Below are positions 30,899 to 36,290 of a stretch of DNA of 36,290 nt, piece after piece (within the stretch, counting starts at the first letter, position 1; every line of letters begins with the position of its first letter). The notes under the pieces were generated by a model that did no database searches, was not told the origin of the DNA, and saw only the letters and a program-made list of their open reading frames with translations. The stretch comes from Terriglobia bacterium (GTDB taxonomy: Bacteria > Acidobacteriota > Terriglobia > UBA7540): contig JASHPE010000383.1 of assembly GCA_030038235.1 (NCBI GenBank), positions 1 to 36,290 of the forward strand, given 5' to 3'. Made by a program: the position numbers and the translations under genes.

Positions 30899-33118
30899 TT
30901 ATTGAGGCAGCGCCCTGAGCCGCTGCTCGGCGTCTTTATCTCCGGCGGCAGCCGCTTTTTGGTACCACTGCCGCGCCTGCTGGTAGTCCCGCGTCACGCC
31001 AAGGCCATTTTGGTACAGTACCCCGAGATTGCTCATGGCGAGGCCGTTGCCGACCGCCGCCCCTTTCTCATACCACTGCCGCGCCTGCTGGTAGTCCTGC
31101 GTCACGCCAAGGCCGTTTTCGTATAGGTACCCCAGGTTGTTCATGGAGAGGCCGTCGCCGGCTGCCGCTCCCTTTTCGTACCACTGCCGCGCCCGCTGGT
31201 AGTCCTGCGTCACGCCAAGACCATGCTGGTAGAAATACCCTAGGCCGACCATGGCGTCGTCGTTGCCGGCCGCCGCCCCTTTCTCTAACCACTGCCGCGC
31301 CTGCTGGTAGTCCTGCGTCACGCCAAGGCCATGTTCGTACAGGCGCCCCAAGTTGTCCATGGCGCGGCCATTACCGGCTGCCGCTCCCGTCTCATACCAC
31401 TGCCGCGCCTGCTGGTAGTCCTGCGTCACGCCAAGGCCATCTTGGTATAGGCTTCCCAGGTTGTTCATGGAGAGGCCGTCGCCGGCCGCCGCTCCCTTTT
31501 CGTACCACTGCCGCGCCTGCTGGTAGTCCTGCGTCACGCCAAGGCCATGCTCGTAGTAGTACCCCAGGCCGACCATGGCGTCGCCGCTGCCGGCCGCCGC
31601 CGCTTTCTCCAACCACTGCCGCGCCTGCTGATAGTCCTGCGTCACGCCAAGGCCGTGTTCGTACAGGCGCCCCAGGCTGTCCATGGCGTTGCCGCTGCCG
31701 GCCGCCGCCCCTTTCTCGTACCACTGCCGCGCCTGCTGGTAGTCCTGAGCCACGCCAAGGCCATGCTGATACAGGGCCCCCAGATTGGTCATGGCGAGGC
31801 CGCCGCCGGCGGCCGCCCCTTTTTCGAACCACTGCCGCGCCTGCTGATAATCCTGCGTCAAGCCACCAAGGCCATGCTCGTAAAGTCCACCCAGGGCGCC
31901 CATGGCGTCGCCGCTGCCGGCCGCCGCCCCTTTCTCGAACCACTGCCGTGCCTGCGGGTAGTCCTGCGTCACGCCAAGGCCATGCGCGTACAGGTGCCCC
32001 ATGCCGAACATGGCGTCGCCGCTGCCGGCCGCCGCACCTTTCTCGTACCACTCCCGCGCTTGGGCGGGGTCCAAGGGCACTCCCCAGCCGGAATTGTAGA
32101 GACGGCCCATGTAGTACATTCCCTCGGGGTCGCCTGCGAGCGCGGACGCCTCAAATAAGGGAAGCGCCTGGGCGAATTGACTCCCCTGCAATAGTTTCTT
32201 TGCCTCGCTCAACTGATCGGTATCGCCGCGTCTCACCACAATTTTGGGAAGCGGCTCGGGACTGGGCGCGGGAGCGACCCTTCCGCACGGCGAGCGGAAA
32301 ACGAACTCCCCTCCCTCATGCCCCGGCAGCACACCCGGAGCCGGCGTTTGAAAGGAGTTGGTGGCCAGAGGAACGACATATGCTTCCAGTTCGGCAAAGG
32401 TGATGAAGCCGTCGCCGTTCAGGTCCGCTTTACATGCCAGGCCCTTCAAAAGCGCGGAGGTAAACACACTGTGCCCATCGGGTCCGCTATCCAGCACGGA
32501 TTGGTCTCGTCCGCCAGCCGCAAAACCCTGCCTCGCAATTCGCTTCGTGACCTCGTCGATGTAGTTGGGAATGTCGGGGCTCACTCCGCCGCTTCGAGTG
32601 ATCATCTGCCCGCTAAAGCAGGAATCGAAGAGAAAGAGCTGATGCCGGGCGTTCTTCATGCGTCGTGAAAGGTCCTCGATCTCGGCGTTCGAGATATAGT
32701 CGACGCTATCAGCGGCGCCGTATGGCACGATGTAGCCCCAGGTTTCGTCGCCGTTGCGCTCACTGGTTCCGTGGCCCGAAAAGTAGAAGGCGAAGCGGTC
32801 GTCGGGCTGCAGACGCTTCGCAAGTTGCATCATGGTTTCCATGATGTTACGCTTCGTGGCCTGCGAGTCGAACAGGGAGCTCACTTCAAATCCTTGCGAC
32901 TTCAGATAATCGGCCATCGCCTCCGCGTCCGTGCGTCCATAAGGCAGGTCGGGAAATTGTTTTGACCGGTAATCGCGGATACCAATCACCACGGCGTAGC
33001 TATGAGCGAATTCGGCGGGCGATTGCGGCCACGTCGCCGGGACAGGCAACAGCAAACCTGACAGCAGCAAGGGGATTACAGTACGAGCGCGGCAGCCACG
33101 CCGGATCTCGGCCGGCAT
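30899..33118 (-). CDS. exported caspase-like protease with EF-hand loop and 11 Sel1 repeats
   Basis: The 739-aa protein starts with a signal peptide (about residues 1-31). Residues about 40-260 are a caspase-like (C14/metacaspase) domain: YAVVIGIRDY, His116 in YFSGHG and Cys167 in FLFDSCFSG, the catalytic dyad. Within it, residues 232-243 (DLNGDGFITFAE) fit a 12-residue EF-hand loop exactly, suggesting calcium control. After a linker, 11 Sel1-like repeats of 36 residues run to the end, pattern AMxxLGxLYxxGLGVTQDYQQARQWYEKGAAAG; one is 37 residues. AGGAG precedes the ATG. A secreted or periplasmic protease docking onto partners through Sel1 is inferred; the target is unknown. It is divergent from the gene at 33201. 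Confidence 0.93.
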   Translation of the reverse strand: MPAEIRRGCRARTVIPLLLSGLLLPVPATWPQSPAEFAHSYAVVIGIRDYRSKQFPDLPYGRTDAEAMADYLKSQGFEVSSLFDSQATKRNIMETMMQLAKRLQPDDRFAFYFSGHGTSERNGDETWGYIVPYGAADSVDYISNAEIEDLSRRMKNARHQLFLFDSCFSGQMITRSGGVSPDIPNYIDEVTKRIARQGFAAGGRDQSVLDSGPDGHSVFTSALLKGLACKADLNGDGFITFAELEAYVVPLATNSFQTPAPGVLPGHEGGEFVFRSPCGRVAPAPSPEPLPKIVVRRGDTDQLSEAKKLLQGSQFAQALPLFEASALAGDPEGMYYMGRLYNSGWGVPLDPAQAREWYEKGAAAGSGDAMFGMGHLYAHGLGVTQDYPQARQWFEKGAAAGSGDAMGALGGLYEHGLGGLTQDYQQARQWFEKGAAAGGGLAMTNLGALYQHGLGVAQDYQQARQWYEKGAAAGSGNAMDSLGRLYEHGLGVTQDYQQARQWLEKAAAAGSGDAMVGLGYYYEHGLGVTQDYQQARQWYEKGAAAGDGLSMNNLGSLYQDGLGVTQDYQQARQWYETGAAAGNGRAMDNLGRLYEHGLGVTQDYQQARQWLEKGAAAGNDDAMVGLGYFYQHGLGVTQDYQRARQWYEKGAAAGDGLSMNNLGYLYENGLGVTQDYQQARQWYEKGAAVGNGLAMSNLGVLYQNGLGVTRDYQQARQWYQKAAAAGDKDAEQRLRALPQ

Positions 33119-33151
33119 AATGGATTCTCCTTTAGCTCACCGGTTCGGTTA

Positions 33152-33176
33152 AGTATACTCTTCGTATTTGCGAAGA
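33152..33176. promoter_or_regulatory. candidate shared promoter/operator between divergent genes
   Basis: In the 82-base gap between the caspase and the plus-strand membrane gene, the palindrome AGTATACT (33152-33159) contains TATACT on both strands, a possible -10 in either direction. It is followed by a dyad CTTCG (33160-33164) N6 CGAAG (33171-33175). No good -35 is seen on either strand, so promoter function is only suggested. Confidence 0.35.
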
Positions 33177-33200
33177 AGCCAGCAACGCAGGAGGTAGACC

Positions 33201-33827
33201 ATGAGTTTCACACAGGGGGTTATGCTGTATCTGTTCTTTTCTCGCCTGCTGATCGTTGCCGCGGGGGTCACCAGCCTGATTCTGGGTTACCGCTTGTTTG
33301 TAAGAGGCATCCAGACACGGCCGGGTGAGGCCGGGTCGACGATCGAGTCCTCAGTCGCCGGAGCGCACTTCACGGTCAAGAACGCTGCCCCGGGAACGGC
33401 GTTTGCGCTATTCGGCGCCATGCTGGTTATCGTCATGCTCGTTCAGAGCAGCCCCTCGGTAACCCTCGAAACGCTGAACAAATACCGGACCACTGCGGAG
33501 CCGGCAGCTTCTGCCTCCGAGCCACAAACTCCCAGCGAAACCAGCGAAAAACTGACGATCCGCGGTGAGGATCAGAACACGATTTCATCGATTACCAAGC
33601 AGGGAATCGAACTCGAACGACGGAATGACCTGGCCGACGCCGAGCGCGCCTATCGCGAAGCGGTTACCACGATGGCCGAACCTATGAACGATCTGGCATG
33701 GATTTATTTGGGTTCGAATCGAGCGAAAGAAGCCCTCGGACTCGCCGGTCTTGCGGTCCAATTGCGACCGGACGAACCTCGTTATGCGGATACGCTCAAT
33801 AAGGCTCGGTCGGCGTCGGTCCGGTGA
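33201..33827 (+). CDS. two-TM membrane protein with C-terminal TPR-like helices
   Basis: The 208-aa protein has AGGAGGT at 33189-33195 before ATG 33201. There are two hydrophobic segments (about residues 8-32, YLFFSRLLIVAAGVTSLILGYRL, and 64-82, GTAFALFGAMLVIVMLV), a Ser/Pro-rich linker, and a C-terminal helical region reading ELERRNDLADAERAYREAVTTMAEPMNDLAWIYLGSNRAKEALGLAGLAVQLRPDEPRYADTL, one to two TPRs. I do not recognise the family. Divergence from the caspase/Sel1 gene, and TPR against Sel1 (both helical repeats), makes a membrane partner role possible. The stop is followed by the hairpin-rich non-coding block. Confidence 0.75.
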   Translation: MSFTQGVMLYLFFSRLLIVAAGVTSLILGYRLFVRGIQTRPGEAGSTIESSVAGAHFTVKNAAPGTAFALFGAMLVIVMLVQSSPSVTLETLNKYRTTAEPAASASEPQTPSETSEKLTIRGEDQNTISSITKQGIELERRNDLADAERAYREAVTTMAEPMNDLAWIYLGSNRAKEALGLAGLAVQLRPDEPRYADTLNKARSASVR

Positions 33828-33865
33828 GCCTGCCCTTCGGCCAACGGGTTTGAAGCGACCAAACA

Positions 33866-34057
33866 GGGCCCCGAAGGGGCCTGACTGTGAATAGGCGCAG
33901 GTGAAACCTGCGGATAAAGGTACGGACAAGGACGAACCAACCCCGAAGGGGTTGACCTGGATTATGTCCGGCCCTTCGGGGCCGGAATCATTTTGGGGGG
34001 ATCGCGGGGCCCGCGGGCCTCGCCTACGGCTACTCACGGGGTTGCCCTCCGGGCAAC
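33866..34057. repeat. cluster of GAA/TTC-loop palindromes (REP-like)
   Basis: Four strong hairpins occur in 190 bases: GGCCCC-GAA-GGGGCC (33867-33881), AACCCC-GAA-GGGGTT (33939-33953), CCGGCCC-TTCG-GGGCCGG (33968-33985) and GTTGCCC-TCC-GGGCAAC (34041-34057). They lie directly after the TPR membrane gene (stop at 33827) and carry no coding signal. The repeated use of the same core (CCCCGAAGGGG and its inverse) suggests copies of one interspersed element. The first could end transcription of the upstream gene. Confidence 0.65.
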
Positions 34058-34242
34058 GTGCGCGTCCAACGACATGAGACAGAGCGTTCCGAACATTGTA
34101 TACATGCGAAACGTCATATACCTTTACTGTTCGGCTCCCAGATGGTATCGATAGCGCTGTGAGTACTGAATCCCCGCTCCTCTCCGAGTCACCGGCATCC
34201 CCACAGCCCCGGTGCTCGACCGGCCGCCTGAACGCACCGAAA

Positions 34243-34725
34243 CTCGCGTCCAATTGCCGCAACGCCCAAAAATCCACCGGACCCCGATTGCGTGCCACCA
34301 TGCCTGCGGTGGGTCAAGGAGACCGAGCGAACCCGAGCGAACCCGACAGGCTTAAAGTGATTAGAATGAGTGGAATAGGCCATGCCCGGCAGAAAGCGAA
34401 CCCGACACGGCTATCTCGCTTTTTTTCACAGAGTTACCGCACAAAAACGGCGTGTTTTGGGCAATTCGTATGTGTCAGGCTCGCCTCCAATTGCAGATTG
34501 AGGGCTCGTGGCCACCCAGTCGGGTCCGGACCGGTCAAACGGGAGCGAGCGAAGCCGAGCGAACCCGACGTGGTTAAGATCATTAGAATGAGAGGAATAG
34601 GCCATAATCGACAAGGAGCGAACCCGACATGGTTATCTCCCTTGTTTTCAGAAGGCTGTGCGCCAAAAAGGGCCTGTTTTGGGCAAATCGTATGTCTGCG
34701 CGAATCTTTCCAATTCCAGATTGCG
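34243..34725. repeat. 222-bp tandem direct duplication, diverged
   Basis: Matching blocks recur at a constant 222-base offset: GAGCGAACCCGAC at 34335 and 34557, TTAGAATGAG at 34361 and 34583, TGTTTTGGGCAA at 34453 and 34675. A further partial copy is suggested upstream by CTCGC-TCCAATTGC at 34243 and 34480 (offset 237), and TCCAATT at 34486 and 34709 (offset 223). By eye roughly three quarters of bases match. It sits in the gap before thrB. A frame stays open across it into thrB, but no convincing protein is seen there. Confidence 0.7.
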
Positions 34726-34737
34726 TCGAGGCGGTGT

Positions 34738-34866
34738 TCGGGTTTCGGTATTCGGGCACGGCAGTTCGGAGTTGTTGAGTTCGAAGTTCGGAGTTCCCAA
34801 GTCGGCGCCGGTCACCCCGGAAATCCGAGGATTCCGCGAACCCCGAACCCCGAGTCCCGAACCCCG
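34738..34866. repeat. low-complexity GTTCGG / CCGAACCCC tracts before thrB
   Basis: The left part repeats GTTCGG-type words (GTTCGGGTTTCGG, GTTCGGAGTTG, GTTCGGAGTTC) and the right part repeats the inverse (CGAACCCCGAACCCCGAG, CCCGAACCCC). Together they can fold as an imperfect, slipped stem of many registers. It ends 79 bases before the thrB ATG. The interval from here to thrB shows no other feature. Confidence 0.5.
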
Positions 34867-34944
34867 CTTCTAAGACACGGAGCCTCCCTTCAACCCAGTC
34901 ATCCGCCGGTTGCTGAATCTGCTTCCAACTGGCATGCTGATGGT

Positions 34945-35862
34945 ATGGCAGAGACGATCTCCGTCCGCGTTCCCGCCACCAGCGCAAACCTAGGCTGCCT
35001 TTTCGACAGCGGCGCGCTGGCGCTGGGTCTTTACCTCGACGTCCGCGTGACTCCGCGTGAGGATAAAGAAATCACCGTCCGGTATCGGGGTGAGACGCCC
35101 GACCGCATTGCAGGCGGCAGAGACAATCTGATCGCGCGGACTTTGGACGAAACGCTGGAGCAATGGGGCTTGCACCGCGGATTTGACCTGGAGATCGACA
35201 ATCAGATTCCTGTCGGAGTCGGCCTCGGATCGAGCGCCGCCGCGATTGTGGCAGCCCTGGCAGCGGCCCGCTGGATCGCGTATCGAAATTTAACTGATGA
35301 AGAGATCATTTCGCTCGGCGCACGCCGCGAGGGACATCCTGACAACGTGGCCGCCGCCTGGGAAGGCGGATTCACCCTGGCGGCACAGACGGACGGACGC
35401 GTCATTGCCTGCTCATGCCCGGTTCCGGACTCGCTTCAGTTCGCCCTCGTCGTCCCCGACTATGCCGTGGCCACAGAGAAGGCGCGCGCTGTGCTGCCGG
35501 ACAATTACTCGCGGGCCGACGCCGTTCACAATCTGCAGCGTGCTGCCACCATGGTGGCGCAGTTCTTTTCGGGGCGCACCGACTTTCATCAGGAGATGTT
35601 CGAGGATCGCTGGCACCAGCCTTATCGCGCCGGATTGGTGCCGTGCCTCTCCGAGGCGTTGCGGTTCCGGCATCCCGACGTCCGCGGAGTCTGTTTGAGC
35701 GGGGCAGGACCCGCCATTCTGGCGTTCGTGCGTGGCAACGCGCTCGGTGCGGGCCAGGCGCTGCAGGAGGTGCTTGCGAGGCACGGCGTGCAATCGCGAC
35801 CTTACGCATTGTCGGCGGATAATCGCGGAGCCAAAGGCTGGTCGCGACCCTGCTGCGAGTGA
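34945..35862 (+). CDS. thrB: homoserine kinase (GHMP family)
   Basis: The 305-aa protein has GHMP kinase motifs: VPATSANLGCLFDSGALALGLYLDV (motif 1), PVGVGLGSSAAAIVAALAAA (ATP-binding motif 2), EGHPDNVAAAWEGGFTLA and CLSGAGPAILAFV (motif 3). The order and the PDN segment fit homoserine kinase, which phosphorylates homoserine in threonine synthesis. I used ATG 34945, where homology begins, although the frame is open to 34096 through repeats. No thrA or thrC is adjacent. The ribosome-binding site is weak. The usual GPGFD is GCLFDS here. Confidence 0.9.
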   Translation: MAETISVRVPATSANLGCLFDSGALALGLYLDVRVTPREDKEITVRYRGETPDRIAGGRDNLIARTLDETLEQWGLHRGFDLEIDNQIPVGVGLGSSAAAIVAALAAARWIAYRNLTDEEIISLGARREGHPDNVAAAWEGGFTLAAQTDGRVIACSCPVPDSLQFALVVPDYAVATEKARAVLPDNYSRADAVHNLQRAATMVAQFFSGRTDFHQEMFEDRWHQPYRAGLVPCLSEALRFRHPDVRGVCLSGAGPAILAFVRGNALGAGQALQEVLARHGVQSRPYALSADNRGAKGWSRPCCE

Positions 35863-35899
35863 GGATCGGCGAAGATCCGTGAATCAGGAGTGAAGGGCG

Positions 35900-36088
35900 A
35901 TGAACTTCAAACTCGTCTTAGAACCGGCAGAAGACGGATGGATTGTTGCCGAGTGTCCGTCCTTGCCAGGGTGCGTGAGTCAGGGACGTACCGAGGCGGA
36001 TGCCATTGAGAACGTCCGGGAGGCCATGCATCTCTGGCTGGAACCAGAGGAGTCGCGGCGAGACATCAGCGCCGGAAGCGTCCCATAA
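35900..36088 (+). CDS. lone HicB-like antitoxin, short C-terminus
   Basis: The 62-aa protein has the HicB/UPF0150 core LVLEPAEDGWIVAECPSLPGCVSQGRTEADAIENVREAMHLWLE. AGGAG at 35886-35890 precedes ATG 35900. No hicA lies on either side; upstream is thrB, and downstream the end of a PEBP gene on the other strand, which it overlaps by 23 bases. The tail after LWLEPEESRR is shorter than in many relatives, so it may be a truncated orphan antitoxin or an independent regulator. It is clearly different from the hicB at 26704. Confidence 0.75.
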   Translation: MNFKLVLEPAEDGWIVAECPSLPGCVSQGRTEADAIENVREAMHLWLEPEESRRDISAGSVP

Positions 36089-36290
36089 TCTCGCCCTGAG
36101 CGAGGATATGCCCCCGCATCGCCGATTCAAGCTCCTGAGCGGTTGCCTGTTCGAGATTCAATGCGGAATCGAGTGCCCAAAGGCGAACGAAGTAACGATG
36201 TGGCTTGCCACGAGGAGGACATGGTCCGTTGTAACCTGTCTTGCCGTAACTGTTGGTTCCCTGACGGCCGCCGGCTCCTTCAGAACTTGG
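36066..36290 (-). CDS. YbhB/YbcL-type PEBP protein, C-terminal part (runs off right edge)
   Basis: Reading the minus strand from the right edge, 74 residues are open to a TGA at 36066-36068: GRQGTNSYGKTGYNGPCPPRGKPHRYFVRLWALDSALNL and GHILAQGEIMGRFRR. This is the conserved C-terminal half of the phosphatidylethanolamine-binding protein family (YbhB/YbcL, Raf kinase inhibitor-like), including the GYxGPCPPxGKPHRYF ligand-site motif. The start is outside the window. Its stop lies inside the convergent HicB-like gene (23-base overlap). Bacterial members have no firmly established role. Confidence 0.9.
   Translation of the reverse strand, partial: PSSEGAGGRQGTNSYGKTGYNGPCPPRGKPHRYFVRLWALDSALNLEQATAQELESAMRGHILAQGEIMGRFRR

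Noticed and set aside
31547..32158. Plus-strand open frames across the Sel1 array
   Set aside because: Periodic only because the minus-strand repeats are 108 bases long; no independent coding signal.
33585..34301. Minus-strand 238-aa open frame over the TPR gene end and hairpins
   Set aside because: Runs through palindromes and antisense to a real gene; no recognisable domain.
34096..34944. Long N-terminal extension of thrB through the repeat block
   Set aside because: Homoserine kinase homology starts at 34945; the extension is repeat-derived, though its open frame is noted in the 222-bp finding.

Overview
The window is about 36 kb of GC-rich bacterial chromosome, most likely from an Acidobacteriota species (Solibacteres/Bryobacterales-like). 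The best marker is a PadR regulator followed by an 889-aa duplicated MacB/FtsX-type permease, the 'acidobacterial duplicated orphan permease' (ADOP) arrangement. This assignment is inference from gene content, with no marker rRNA present. No tRNA, rRNA, phage or CRISPR array was found.

Layout. 1-1663 (+): the end of cutC, overlapping mnmA. 1670-6491 (-): tldD, a small hypothetical gene, an RHH/RelE toxin-antitoxin pair, an MCE (MlaD-like) protein, tldE and a DUF2393-like membrane protein, so the two TldD/TldE subunits are split by a TA module. 6694-7284 (+): a periplasmic double-BON protein. 7363-10637 (-): a DUF3142 protein translationally coupled to an 820-aa exported protein. 10821-13833 (-): ADOP plus PadR with a candidate operator. 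14109-20325 (+): an SDR dehydrogenase, a glutamate-1-semialdehyde-aminomutase-like aminotransferase, a second SDR, a zinc-ribbon/TPR membrane protein and a ClC channel/transporter. 20432-25839 (-): a tight run of ArsA-like ATPase, 85-aa protein, MoaD-MoaE fusion, suhB, metallophosphoesterase and APC permease. 25955-27151 (+): IS21-like terminal repeats, a VapBC-like pair, and hicB with a frameshifted hicA. 27148-30659 (+): SDR, DUF5995, exported esterase, DHFR/RibD-like reductase. 30899-33118 (-): an exported caspase-like protease with an EF-hand loop and 11 Sel1 repeats, divergent from a two-TM/TPR protein (33201-33827). 33828-34944: a gene-free 1.1 kb block full of hairpins and a 222-bp tandem duplication. 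Then thrB, a lone HicB-like antitoxin, and the end of a PEBP (YbhB-type) gene on the minus strand.

The strongest non-coding signals are: a dispersed palindromic repeat family with the terminus AGACGTAGGGGC in four intergenic gaps, two copies of which supply the stop codon of a flanking gene; an AAACGCAA-N6-TTGCGTTT operator-like dyad before the SDR/aminotransferase cluster; a tandem direct repeat over the padR promoter; and the 222-bp diverged duplication before thrB. The most interesting proteins are the secreted caspase/EF-hand/Sel1 protein, the MoaD-MoaE fusion with an internal Gly-Gly, and the coupled DUF3142/820-aa pair. Functions are assigned by motif recognition only; no database search was possible.
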